From Falsochrobactrum tianjinense (GTDB lineage: Bacteria > Pseudomonadota > Alphaproteobacteria > Rhizobiales > Rhizobiaceae), in NCBI RefSeq assembly GCF_019100495.1, contig NZ_JAHRVA010000001.1, positions 248,001-312,000 on the forward strand: a stretch of 64,000 bases of DNA, given 5' to 3'. Both the position numbers and the translations under genes were made by a program. The notes beneath the pieces are model-generated. The model did not search any database, was not told the origin of the DNA, and worked only from the letters and a program-made list of their open reading frames with translations. Every line of letters begins with the position of its first letter. Within the stretch, counting starts at the first letter, position 1. Positions 16,000 to 24,469 of this stretch are shown piece by piece.

Positions 16000-18900
16000 G
16001 TGACGGAAGAAATCGGCGGATATTGCACTCTTTGCAGGTCGCGTTGCGGCACCCTCAACACCGTCCGTAACGGTCAATTTGTGTCCGTCCGACCGGACCC
16101 CTCCCACCCCACTGGCAAGGCCATGTGCATGAAGGGGCGTGCCGCGCCGGAACTCGTCCACAGCCCGCACCGCCAGCTTCATCCGATGCGACGAACAACG
16201 CCGAAGGGATCAGTGGATCCAGGATGGGTTCGCATAACCTGGGAAGAGGCGTTGGCGGAAACCGCAGAGAAACTTGGCCGGGTGAAAGCAGAAAGCGGAG
16301 CCGAAGCGGTCGCGTTCTCTGTGACGACGCCCAGCGGCACGCCGCTATCCGACAGCATTGACTGGATTGAGCGTTTCATTCGTAGGTTCGGCAGCCCCAA
16401 CACCTGCTATGGCACGGAAATCTGCAATTGGCACAAGGATTTCGCCCACGCTTTCACCTTCGGCAGCGGTCTGCCTCCAGCCGACTATTCAAATGCCGAT
16501 ACAATTTTGCTGTGGGGTCATAACCCTGCGAATACATGGCTTGCTCAGGCAAATGAAATCTCAGTCGGCCGCTCCCGGGGTGCGAAATTGGTCGTCGTTG
16601 ATCCCCGTCCGACAGCGCTTGCCAAGCAGGCCGATGTCTGGTTGCCGGTGCGCCCGGGAACAGACGGTGCGCTGGCGCTCGGAATGATCCGGCTGATTCT
16701 CGACAACAATCTTCACGATGAACACTTTCTGCGAAACTGGACGAATGCGCCTCTCCTTGTCCGGCAGGACAACGGACTTCTTCTCCGCGAACAAGTGGTT
16801 TGGCCGGATGCCGTAACTGACCGGTATGTGGCTTGGGACGGGTGCCGTAACGTACCTGCTGCAATTGATAGTGACCGCGCTCTTCCTGCGGACAAGGCAC
16901 AGGCATTGCAGTTGCGTGGAGATGTCGAACTAATCGATGGGGACGGGCAGCGATTGCTCTGCACTCCGGCTTTGGAACTGCTTGCACGCGCTGCCGCGCC
17001 GTACTGTCCTGAATACGTCCAAAGCATCACCGGCGTGTCGCCGGACGCTCTTGCAGCAGCAACCGAACTCATGAGTGCAGGGCGTCGCATCGCATATCAT
17101 GCCTGGACGGGCATCGGCCAACACACTAACGCCACGCAGACTGAGCGGGCTGTTGCCAGCTTGTATGCGTTGTCAGGCAGCTATGATGTTGTAGGCGGCA
17201 ATCGTGTGAGGCGCGGCCCCTTTTATCGGCCAGTCAATGAGTTGGATGCTCTCAGTTCCGAGCAGCTTTCCAAGGCGTTGGGATCAAACGAACGTCCTAT
17301 TGGGCCACCCGCTACGGGTTGGGTCACGGCGCGGGATATGTACCGTGCGATCATTGAAGGAACTCCTTATCGGGTCCGCGCACTCATGGCTTTCGGCGCA
17401 AACCTGCCGGTTTCTCAAGCTGACAGCGCACTGGCGGAAGAAGCACTGAAGTCGCTGGAGTTTCACGTTCATTGCGATCTGTTCGAAACGCCGGCAGCGC
17501 GTTACGCCGACATATTCATGCCTGTCAACACGCCCTGGGAGCACGAGGGCATCCGTTTCGGCTTTGAAATCAGCGATGATGCAGCTTCCCTTGTGCAATT
17601 CCGCCAGCGCCTGGTCGAGCCGCGCGGCCAATCTCGTTCCGACAACGACATAGTGTTCGATCTCGCATGCCGTCTTGGTATGTCGAAGGAGTTCTTCGGG
17701 GGTAATCTGGAGGCAGGCTGGAACTATATGCTGGAACCGCTTGGGTTGACGGTAACTGCATTACGTGCGCAACCAGAAGGCATTAAATGCGAAGTCGATT
17801 GCCGCGAACGCAAATATCAACTTCCGCACCACGATGGCACCGACCGGATTCGCGGCTTCGATACGCAGACCCGACGAGTTGAGCTTTACTCGGAGCTTCT
17901 GCACCGCAATGGTCAGCCTCCTGTTGCGACATTCGTTCCCCCTGCGGAGGATGAGATCACGCGGCGCGACGGAAATGAGCGACGGTTTCCGCTCGTTCTC
18001 AGCTCCGCCAAGAATGGTTATTATTGCCATAGCCAGCATCGAAGCCTTGCCTCCCTCAGGAAACGGGCACCGGAACCGATCGCAGAAATCGGCCAAGGTC
18101 TGGCTCGTGAACATGGCGTCCACGAAGGCGACTGGATTCGCATCTCCACGCGAAATGGTGCCGCGCGTTTTGTCGCACGACTCGTACCCAATCTTGCTGA
18201 TGATGTGGTGGTTGCCGAATTCGGGTGGTGGCAGGCGTGCCCCGAACTCGACCGCAGCATTCTCCCGATCCGGGGGGCGGAGAGCAGCAATGCCAATAAC
18301 CTGATCTCGGCCGATGCTGTTGATCCGGTGAGCGGCTCGATCCCTCATCGCTCGTTTCGCTGCAATATTGAACTTGACCCTCTGACGGAACGGCGCCAAA
18401 GAGCCTGGCCCGGTTATAGCCCGTTTCGCGTGGTCAGGTCGACCGCTGAAGCGGACGGGGTTCGCGGTGTGGTATTCGAGGCCATGGATGGGAGGCAACT
18501 GCCCGATTTCCGGCCAGGCCAGCATATTCAGGTACGCATCGGCGACGGTACGAGTCGCGCCTATTCGCTGACTGGAGCCGCCCAGATCGACGGCCGTACA
18601 CACTACAGTATCGCGGTCCGGCATCAAAAGGGCGTCGCTCCCGATGGCGCGGTTTTTGAAGGCAGGATGTCGAGCTACATCAACTGCCATATGAAGGAAG
18701 GCGACACCGTGGAGCTGATGGCCCCGTCGGGAAACTTCGTGTTGCCACGAAAATCGCAGCAGCCTCTGATCCTGCTTGCAGGCGGTGTCGGTATCACGCC
18801 GTTTATCAGTCTGATGGAATCGCTGCCGGACGGAGACGAGACCGAGATCTGGCTATTCTACGGTAATCTCAACAGTCGAACACATGCGTTTCGATGCAGG

Positions 18901-19440
18901 ATCGCCGAACACAGCCAGCGCTTGCCGGGGCTGCGGGTTGTTAATCACTATGATGCCCCTTTGCCCTGCGAGGAGAAAGGTCGCGATTTCGCTAGCAGCG
19001 CCCGCATCAGTGCGGATGTAGTGCCCCAGCATCTCCTCGGACGTCAGCCGCGCATATACATGTGTGGGCCGCCCGGCATGATGAAAGCGTTCGCCGACGG
19101 CCTTGTTGCACGCGGCATTCCGCCCTTCGACATCTTCAGTGAGGTTTTCCGATCACCGCCTGGCCCGATCATTGATGATGGTCGGCAATACACAGTTACA
19201 TTCTCGCAATCGCACAAGATGCCGGAAATATGGACGGCTGCCCATGGACCATTGCTTCAGTTCGCCGACAAGCTGGGCCTCAATCTGCCAAGCGGTTGTC
19301 GGGTTGGTCAATGCGAGAGCTGTGCCGTGCGTGTTGTATCGGGAACCGTCCGCCATCTGCACGGGACTGAACCCGATGACCCAGCTATCTGCCTCACCTG
19401 CCAGGCTATTCCAACCAGCGACGTCGTCCTCGACGTCTGA
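16000..19440 (+). CDS. Molybdopterin oxidoreductase fused to FMN/NAD(P)/2Fe-2S reductase
   Basis: A 1146-residue protein with two complete modules. Residues about 1-800 are a DMSO-reductase-superfamily subunit: a 4Fe-4S motif (CTLCRSRCGTL ... MCMKG), Moco-binding blocks (TCYGTEICNWH, where a Cys may ligate Mo; LLWGHNPANTW; VVVDPRPTALAKQADVWLPVRPGTD) and the C-terminal nucleotide domain (LSSAKNGYYCHSQHRSL). Residues about 805-1050 are a ferredoxin-reductase module (RAYSLTG flavin motif, LLAGGVGITPFISLMESL, MCGPPGMMKAF). Residues about 1060-1146 are a plant-type 2Fe-2S domain (CRVGQCESC ... C), in phthalate-dioxygenase-reductase order. Electrons could pass between NAD(P)H and Mo in one chain. 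The substrate is unknown. GTG 16000 has GGATGAG upstream; ATG 15976 lies inside an operator-like palindrome and lacks a ribosome site. Divergent from the Liv-type transporter, which probably imports its substrate. Confidence 0.85.
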   Translation: MTEEIGGYCTLCRSRCGTLNTVRNGQFVSVRPDPSHPTGKAMCMKGRAAPELVHSPHRQLHPMRRTTPKGSVDPGWVRITWEEALAETAEKLGRVKAESGAEAVAFSVTTPSGTPLSDSIDWIERFIRRFGSPNTCYGTEICNWHKDFAHAFTFGSGLPPADYSNADTILLWGHNPANTWLAQANEISVGRSRGAKLVVVDPRPTALAKQADVWLPVRPGTDGALALGMIRLILDNNLHDEHFLRNWTNAPLLVRQDNGLLLREQVVWPDAVTDRYVAWDGCRNVPAAIDSDRALPADKAQALQLRGDVELIDGDGQRLLCTPALELLARAAAPYCPEYVQSITGVSPDALAAATELMSAGRRIAYHAWTGIGQHTNATQTERAVASLYALSGSYDVVGGNRVRRGPFYRPVNELDALSSEQLSKALGSNERPIGPPATGWVTARDMYRAIIEGTPYRVRALMAFGANLPVSQADSALAEEALKSLEFHVHCDLFETPAARYADIFMPVNTPWEHEGIRFGFEISDDAASLVQFRQRLVEPRGQSRSDNDIVFDLACRLGMSKEFFGGNLEAGWNYMLEPLGLTVTALRAQPEGIKCEVDCRERKYQLPHHDGTDRIRGFDTQTRRVELYSELLHRNGQPPVATFVPPAEDEITRRDGNERRFPLVLSSAKNGYYCHSQHRSLASLRKRAPEPIAEIGQGLAREHGVHEGDWIRISTRNGAARFVARLVPNLADDVVVAEFGWWQACPELDRSILPIRGAESSNANNLISADAVDPVSGSIPHRSFRCNIELDPLTERRQRAWPGYSPFRVVRSTAEADGVRGVVFEAMDGRQLPDFRPGQHIQVRIGDGTSRAYSLTGAAQIDGRTHYSIAVRHQKGVAPDGAVFEGRMSSYINCHMKEGDTVELMAPSGNFVLPRKSQQPLILLAGGVGITPFISLMESLPDGDETEIWLFYGNLNSRTHAFRCRIAEHSQRLPGLRVVNHYDAPLPCEEKGRDFASSARISADVVPQHLLGRQPRIYMCGPPGMMKAFADGLVARGIPPFDIFSEVFRSPPGPIIDDGRQYTVTFSQSHKMPEIWTAAHGPLLQFADKLGLNLPSGCRVGQCESCAVRVVSGTVRHLHGTEPDDPAICLTCQAIPTSDVVLDV

Positions 19441-19894
19441 GGTTGCTGAATAACCATTATCTCTAATTGTAAAAGAGCAGAGAAATTGCAGCTGTCGCTT
19501 GGGTTGTGTTGCAAACGTTTCGTCAAGGATAGCGGTTGTAGGACTTCGGCTTTTCACCAACAGAGAATTTTCGATGGTTTCGTTGCAAAACCTTGCTGCA
19601 GGTAGAAACGAGCTTACCCTCGCACGCATAACGGGATCACGAGCTTATCAAAATGGCGACCTTTGAACATCGACAATCCCCAGCTCGCGGATGTCGCCGC
19701 CGATTACATCTTGTTGAGACACAACGAACTGGATCGATTCCGCGTTCCATAGATCTTTCCAGGATTTAGGAGGCGTCTTAACCTGATCCTTGTTGTAGGC
19801 TAGACCAAGCGATGATAGCACCCGCACTCATAGCCATTTTTCTGAAAGAAGCGGAGGGCGGATTATCAAACTCCGCAGCGGACTTGCATCGGAT
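19441..19894. other. Noncoding stretch between two convergent genes
   Basis: 454 bp without a recognisable gene. It contains two similar strings in the same orientation, GTTGTGTTGCAAAC (19503-19516) and GTTTCGTTGCAAAA (19577-19590), reminiscent of ends of IS6-type elements, but no transposase or paired terminal repeat is visible. I could not identify a terminator. Confidence 0.4.
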
Positions 19895-20632
19895 CTACAA
19901 CGCGCTTTCACTTTGTGAGTAAACTTTCAACAAGGCATCTTTCAACGCTTCACGCGTGGCAGAAACCGTCATCTCAATATGACCTTGTAGAATGTTTATC
20001 CCCTGTTCGACATCTCGGGCCATTGCCGCGGCAACAATGTTCGAATGGGCAGATATCAACTTTAGATCATGTGTTGAGTGTTCAATTTGGATTCGCCGAA
20101 TGAAGCGTATTCTTGCATTGATTGACTCTAATGTATTCACCAGTTCAGGATTGCCGGATAACTCCGCTATAAGCAGATGAAAGCCTTCGTCAGCAGCCAA
20201 AATTTCATCCGGGGGCTGATCATTATAGCCTTCCTTTTGAGAATCCCAATAGTCTTTTAACCGCGCAAGCTCGACATCATTCGCCCTCTGGCACATGAGC
20301 CGAAATGCTGCGCATTCGATAATGATTCGCAATTCGTAAAGATCAAGCAGGCCTTCAATGTTAAGGCTTCGCACAAAGAATCCGCGGTTTGGCGCCGCCG
20401 ATACGAAGCCTTCCGAAGCAAGGCGATTCAAGGCTTCGCGGATGGGGGTTCTGGAAACGCCCAGTCGACGGGAAAGCTGCACCTCATTGAGACGTTCTTC
20501 AGGCTTCAGTCGAAATTCCACGAGAAGCTGACGTATCGCTTTATAGGCTTTTTCGCTGCTGTCGGCAGATCTGCGCACATCAGTATTAGGTGAGATTTCT
20601 GCGGTATCGAGCGTTTTTAAGGTTTCTTTCAT
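19895..20632 (-). CDS. GntR-family (FCD) regulator, probable controller of the catabolic island
   Basis: A 245-residue FadR-subfamily regulator. Winged helix at about residues 28-92 (KAYKAIRQLLVEFRLKPEERL, LSRRLGVSRTPIREALNRLASEGF, APNRGFFVRSL). FCD domain from about 95 (GLLDLYELRIIIECAAFRLM) with ligand-type residues in DEGFHLLIAELSGN and HSNIVAAAMARD. It is divergent from the ProC-like gene, and a GTGT-GG-ACAC palindrome sits at 20660-20669 between them. The same palindrome occurs at three other promoters of the island. It therefore most likely represses those units and its own gene until an intermediate binds the FCD domain (inference). Confidence 0.92.
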   Translation of the reverse strand: MKETLKTLDTAEISPNTDVRRSADSSEKAYKAIRQLLVEFRLKPEERLNEVQLSRRLGVSRTPIREALNRLASEGFVSAAPNRGFFVRSLNIEGLLDLYELRIIIECAAFRLMCQRANDVELARLKDYWDSQKEGYNDQPPDEILAADEGFHLLIAELSGNPELVNTLESINARIRFIRRIQIEHSTHDLKLISAHSNIVAAAMARDVEQGINILQGHIEMTVSATREALKDALLKVYSQSESAL

Positions 20633-20659
20633 AAAATCTCTTGCCTATGCTGATTCATT

Positions 20660-20669
20660 GTGTGGACAC
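20660..20669. promoter_or_regulatory. Island operator, copy 1 (GTGTGGACAC)
   Basis: GTGTGGACAC, flanked by TT on both sides, lies between the divergent GntR and ProC-like genes. A plausible plus-strand promoter (TTCATT, 17 bp, TACACT) has the palindrome in its spacer. It matches three other copies at 27745, 31887 and 33696 in all GTGT and ACAC positions. Confidence 0.7.
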
Positions 20670-20737
20670 TTCTAAATACACTATTGCTGTTTAGTCCAGC
20701 ACCGCGCAAAAGTCACGATCTTCATTGCGGGGTAAAA

Positions 20738-21493
20738 ATGTTTCTCGGTATTCTCGGTGTAGGTCATCTCGCAACCACGATTGTCTCCGGCCTGTTGCGG
20801 TCTGGTTTCGATGCAAAAAATATAATCCTTTCTCCCCGTGGCAAAGTCAAAGAGCTATCAGACTTGTACGGTATACGTATAGCAACCGATAATGCCAGTC
20901 TGGTTGATATGGCGGATGTCGTCCTCCTCGCCGTACGCCCGATGGATGCAGCAAAATCCACTAAAGGACTTCCATGGCGTAAAGAACAAATCGTCATCAG
21001 TGCGTGTGCGGGTGTTGCGATTGAAAATATACCGGTAGTGCCAGCGCGCGTTGTGCGCGCGATGCCATTAACTGCCGCAGCAATTAATGCCAGTCCCACG
21101 GCGTGCTTCCCGCCGATCCCCGATGCAGTTGCAATTCTGAAGCATTTGGGGCCAGTGATTGCGCTCGCAAGTGAAGCTGATTTTGAAGTGGCGACGGTGA
21201 ATGCCGCCGTCTATGGCTGGGTACAGGATTTGATCCGCCAGACGACTGAATGGTGTACAGAAAAAGGACTGAGCGAACCGACCGCGCGGCAGTTGATTGC
21301 AAATACTTTCATCGCTGCGGGCCGTCTGATCGATGAGAAGCCAGACCCTGTTTCGCAGCTTCTTTCAGAGCTTGTAACCCCCGGCGGCATTACCGAGCTT
21401 GGCTTGAATATATTGTCGGATGGCGGACAACCGGCCATTTGGAGGGATGCTTCCGAGGCCGTATTGTCGAAGTTGACTGAAAAACCGGAATAA
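20738..21493 (+). CDS. Pyrroline-5-carboxylate reductase family (ProC-like) protein
   Basis: A 251-residue NAD(P)-binding protein. The Rossmann start is LGILGVGHLATTIVSGLLRSG, followed by VVLLAVRPMD and ISACAGVAIENI, as in ProC. The C-terminal dimerisation region includes SQLLSELVTPGGITELGLNIL, matching the ProC signature 'V-T-(S/T)-P-G-G-T-T'. Start ATG 20738 follows GCGGGG and gives the expected N-terminus; the frame continues 26 codons upstream over the promoter. Placed alone on the plus strand, it may reduce a cyclic imine made by the island's pathway rather than serve proline synthesis (inference). Confidence 0.85.
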   Translation: MFLGILGVGHLATTIVSGLLRSGFDAKNIILSPRGKVKELSDLYGIRIATDNASLVDMADVVLLAVRPMDAAKSTKGLPWRKEQIVISACAGVAIENIPVVPARVVRAMPLTAAAINASPTACFPPIPDAVAILKHLGPVIALASEADFEVATVNAAVYGWVQDLIRQTTEWCTEKGLSEPTARQLIANTFIAAGRLIDEKPDPVSQLLSELVTPGGITELGLNILSDGGQPAIWRDASEAVLSKLTEKPE

Positions 21494-21523
21494 AACAAAC
21501 AGCAAAGCTGCAAAACGCAGCTT

Positions 21524-22291
21524 CTAGGCGCTTTCGGGTTCCAAACTCCCTTGAGTCGACGGATAAACAGAGCCACCCGCTGCCTGATCCGTTGGAGTAA
21601 CAAGCATCTTCGCAACATCGACATGTTGTGGAAGACGCAATGCATGTACAAGCACCGATGCAATATCTTCAGGACGAAGCGGTCTTTGATGCGTGTACAT
21701 CCGATTGCGCAACTCTTCCTGATCGCCACCAAATGCCTGAACATAAAATTCCGTCTCAACGCGACCAGGAGCAATTTCGGTGAGCCTTACACCCGTGCCA
21801 GCAAGGTCATAGCGCAGAATTTCACCTGCTTGCGAAAGCCCGGCTTTCGACGCGCCGTAGGTTGTGGTGCCCGGAAACACCGCCGTAGCGGCTGTGCTGG
21901 TCAAGTTGAAGATGTGCCCCGACTTTTGCCTGATCATGTGGGGCAATACAAACCGGATTAACTGCAACGGCGCAGTTAGGTTGAGCTCGATAGTTTCGAC
22001 AGTTTCCTCAGCGCTCTGTTCGTGCAGGGGGCGGACCGTGGCCAGCCCACCTGCATTGTTTACCAGAACGTCAATAGGAGTATCCCCGAGTTGCTGCGCG
22101 ATTGCCAGATGATCGCGCACATCAGCGACAACGGGCCTGTACTTTGCGCCAAATTTACTGGCCTGCTTTTCCAGAGCCGAAAGATTGCGCGCCAGTCCGA
22201 AAACTGTCAGTCCTTCCTCAATCAGCTTTGCCGTAATTGCAGCGCCGATTCCTTTTGACGCACCGGTCACAAGAGCTGTTTTATAGTTCAT
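21524..22291 (-). CDS. Short-chain dehydrogenase/reductase (SDR)
   Basis: A 255-residue classical SDR. NAD(P) motif VTGASKGIGAAI near residue 8, NNAG at VDVLVNNAGGL, catalytic Ser in STAATAVFPGTTTYGASKAGL with Tyr and Lys in YxxxK. It oxidises or reduces a hydroxy/oxo group; substrate unknown. Last gene of the minus-strand operon that begins with E1 alpha, 22 nt after the 3-hydroxyacyl-CoA-dehydrogenase-like gene. It converges with the ProC-like gene, with only 30 bp between the stops. Confidence 0.92.
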   Translation of the reverse strand: MNYKTALVTGASKGIGAAITAKLIEEGLTVFGLARNLSALEKQASKFGAKYRPVVADVRDHLAIAQQLGDTPIDVLVNNAGGLATVRPLHEQSAEETVETIELNLTAPLQLIRFVLPHMIRQKSGHIFNLTSTAATAVFPGTTTYGASKAGLSQAGEILRYDLAGTGVRLTEIAPGRVETEFYVQAFGGDQEELRNRMYTHQRPLRPEDIASVLVHALRLPQHVDVAKMLVTPTDQAAGGSVYPSTQGSLEPESA

Positions 22292-22313
22292 GACAATCCT
22301 CCCAATATTCCGA

Positions 22314-23237
22314 TTATAATGCGCCGCGTTCTGCGACAGCCTTCAGGATATCGATCAGCCCGGCATCGCGTTCTGCTTTCAGTGTTTCCGGTGTCCGCTC
22401 TTTCACTGCATCATTGGTTGACGAAGCGACAATTCTGATCGTTTCAGTATCCAATCTGGCATCGAGCAACGTATCCCAGATTGCCTGATAGGTAGGACCA
22501 TACTTGACCAGAAAATCCTCAATGTTCTGTGCGTTCAGGCTGTTTGCGATAAAAGACCCCTGCAAGGTCCATTTGGGGCCGGGGCCGTAAATGAAAGCAC
22601 GATCCACATCTTCCACTGTCGCAACCCCTTCACGTACCAGTGCGATAGCTTCACGCCACATAGCCCCCATCAGACGTAATGCCAGATGACCGGTCACTTC
22701 CTGATTGAGAATAACGACCTTTTTTCCAATTTCTTCATAGATCGCCTTGGCCTTCCTCAAGTTCTCCGAATCTGTCGCCTGTCCACCGACGACTTCCACC
22801 AATGGCATCAAATGAACCGGATTAAACGGGTGTCCAAGGATGACACGTTCGGGATTGCGGCATTCACTCTGCATTTCCGTAACCAGCAAAGCAGACGAAG
22901 AAGAGGCAATAATGATATCGTCTTCAATATGCTCTTCGATCTCGGCCAGCAGCTTTCGTTTCAAATCCAGCTTCTCCGGGCCATTCTCCTGCACAAACTG
23001 AACGCCTGAAAGCGCGGCGGCCACGGACGAAAAAAAATCGATGGAACCGGGTTCGCGTTGCACACCTTTGAGAGCATCCAGATCCGCTAACAGTGCAGGC
23101 AAGATGTCCTTATGATAGTCCGCGCTGTTATTAATGGGGTCATATACCCGCACTGGATGTCCGGCATGTGCAAAGGAGGCCGCCCAGCGTTGGCCGATTA
23201 CGCCAAAACCGATTATGCCAATCGTTAACTTTGTCAT
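22314..23237 (-). CDS. 3-hydroxyacyl-CoA dehydrogenase family protein (carnitine-dehydrogenase/lambda-crystallin-like), copy 1
   Basis: 307 residues. N-terminal Rossmann loop IGIIGFGVIGQRWAASFAHAGHPVRVYDP. Catalytic-region signature VILGHPFNPVHLMPLVEVVGG with the His-Pro-(F/M)-N-P motif of the 3HCDH family. The short single-domain C-terminus fits lambda-crystallin/L-carnitine dehydrogenase-type members that act on free beta-hydroxy acids rather than CoA esters (family knowledge). It overlaps the next upstream gene by 4 nt. A second member of the family is encoded at 42912-43841. Confidence 0.9.
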   Translation of the reverse strand: MTKLTIGIIGFGVIGQRWAASFAHAGHPVRVYDPINNSADYHKDILPALLADLDALKGVQREPGSIDFFSSVAAALSGVQFVQENGPEKLDLKRKLLAEIEEHIEDDIIIASSSSALLVTEMQSECRNPERVILGHPFNPVHLMPLVEVVGGQATDSENLRKAKAIYEEIGKKVVILNQEVTGHLALRLMGAMWREAIALVREGVATVEDVDRAFIYGPGPKWTLQGSFIANSLNAQNIEDFLVKYGPTYQAIWDTLLDARLDTETIRIVASSTNDAVKERTPETLKAERDAGLIDILKAVAERGAL

Positions 23238-24106
23238 GATTTTGCTACCTCCGCTGGGACGGCTGCGCGGAAAGCTTCATTCACGTTATTCCATGGGATG
23301 AGCAGATCGAGCCACGCGCCGATGCGCCCCGCGATCAGAATCGACTCATCGATCAACTCAGCGAAGGGAACGGCTTCCTTCATGGCTGCTTCCAGTCGAA
23401 ACAATGTGGCGGATGTCTCACTCAGATGGCAGAAATCCCGCAATCGCGTCGCGGCCTTGTTCAGAACCAAAGCTGCGGTGTGACGCAGTATATTCTGGTC
23501 AGTCTGATTGGCTTCAGCCCTTATCCACCAGAGCAGTTCGTGCAAAACTCGTGCTTCGGATTCCGCTGCAAAGACAGGACCCGCCGGATGCATGATGGCG
23601 CGCGATTGCGTGAGGTGCTGGATTTCTTCCGGGCAAGACATCCACAATGCTTTACGAGCACCGATAATATCTTCAGGCAATGAGGACTGCGGCCATTCCG
23701 GCGTATTGGCCTTATCAGCGTAACTTAGCGAACCGTCAAAAATTTTCTGGCCTTGCTCGGCCTTGAGGGCTTGTGCCAATTCGGCAATACCCTCGACAGG
23801 GGCATCAAGATGTCCGAGAACCGTAATCTGTGCAGTTTCAGCCTGCAGCGGCGCAAAGGTGATCTCCAAAAACTGCCGAACCGGCCAGTAAATGAACGCA
23901 CCGGGTTTTGCGGCGAGTACATGGGTTGCACCTTCTACATCTTCGACAAAAGGCGCGTGCCAGTAGATATGGCTACCAGCGATCTTTGGCGTATGCAGTT
24001 GCAGAGTCATGGGAAGCGCGTTCAGAACAGCCTTCTGAGTGCGCTCGGCCTGACCACTCATTCGCACCGGCCAACTTTGACCCTGCACGGAAAATATCAA
24101 ATTCAT
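23234..24106 (-). CDS. Unknown protein with DUF3830/cyclophilin-like N-terminus
   Basis: 290 residues, no firm family. Residues about 1-120 look like a cyclophilin-fold DUF3830 domain: an internal 'T-x-x-A-V-L-x-A-L-P' segment, then HIYWHAPFVED, PGAFIYWPVRQFLEITFAP and AQITVLGHLDAPVEGI, which follow the beta-strand order remembered for that family. Residues about 130-290 are predicted mostly helical and contain Trp-rich HELLWWIRAEANQTD; I recognise no domain there. No signal peptide or membrane segment. Translationally coupled (4-nt overlap) to the dehydrogenase downstream and 2 nt from the NIPSNAP gene, so it is part of the catabolic operon. Confidence 0.6.
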   Translation of the reverse strand: MNLIFSVQGQSWPVRMSGQAERTQKAVLNALPMTLQLHTPKIAGSHIYWHAPFVEDVEGATHVLAAKPGAFIYWPVRQFLEITFAPLQAETAQITVLGHLDAPVEGIAELAQALKAEQGQKIFDGSLSYADKANTPEWPQSSLPEDIIGARKALWMSCPEEIQHLTQSRAIMHPAGPVFAAESEARVLHELLWWIRAEANQTDQNILRHTAALVLNKAATRLRDFCHLSETSATLFRLEAAMKEAVPFAELIDESILIAGRIGAWLDLLIPWNNVNEAFRAAVPAEVAKS

Positions 24107-24108
24107 GT

Positions 24109-24432
24109 TTATTTCTCGGTATGAAAGAAGGAAACCGGCTTGAGAATCTGATTGCGCATATCCGAGAGATAATCTGTCTCAATCACCTTACGACGATAGT
24201 CCTGCCATTCTGGATCGGCTTCCATCCGGTCGCGGCGGGTTTCACGGTCAGCGAGACTGTCATACTTCCAAAGATGGACGGTTCTTGAAAGGTCGCCGAT
24301 ATGAGTCTGGAAGAAGCCAAAGGGCTCACCGAGATAATGGCGCTGCATCGGCAGGCCGATCTCTTCATATAGGTTCAGAAACTTAGGCAGCATATTGGGA
24401 CGGGCAGTATAAGTACGATGATCGAAGATCAT
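24109..24432 (-). CDS. NIPSNAP family protein
   Basis: A 107-residue ferredoxin-like alpha/beta barrel protein. 'MIFDHRTYTARPNMLPKFLNLYEEIGLPMQRHYLG', 'HLWKYDSLADRETRR' and 'DPEWQDYRRKV' follow the NIPSNAP pattern (R-x-Y near the start, 'W-x-Y-x-S-x-x-x-R' in the middle; regions at about 1-35, 55-69 and 75-86). The function of this family is poorly known; small stand-alone members often accompany degradation genes. The start ATG 24432 has GGAGGAAG upstream; a 16-codon longer frame is not supported. Confidence 0.88.
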   Translation of the reverse strand: MIFDHRTYTARPNMLPKFLNLYEEIGLPMQRHYLGEPFGFFQTHIGDLSRTVHLWKYDSLADRETRRDRMEADPEWQDYRRKVIETDYLSDMRNQILKPVSFFHTEK

Positions 24433-24469
24433 GGCGTCTTCCTCCAGAGCTAAGTCGGATAAGTTCGTG

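Noticed and set aside
17761-18690. 309-codon minus-strand open frame inside the molybdopterin fusion gene
   Set aside because: Antisense to conserved Moco and flavin-binding regions; no ribosome site or recognisable domain.
19503-19590. Possible IS6-type terminal repeats (two ...TTGCAAA strings)
   Set aside because: Both strings point the same way, are only about 70 bp apart and enclose no transposase, so an insertion element cannot be supported.
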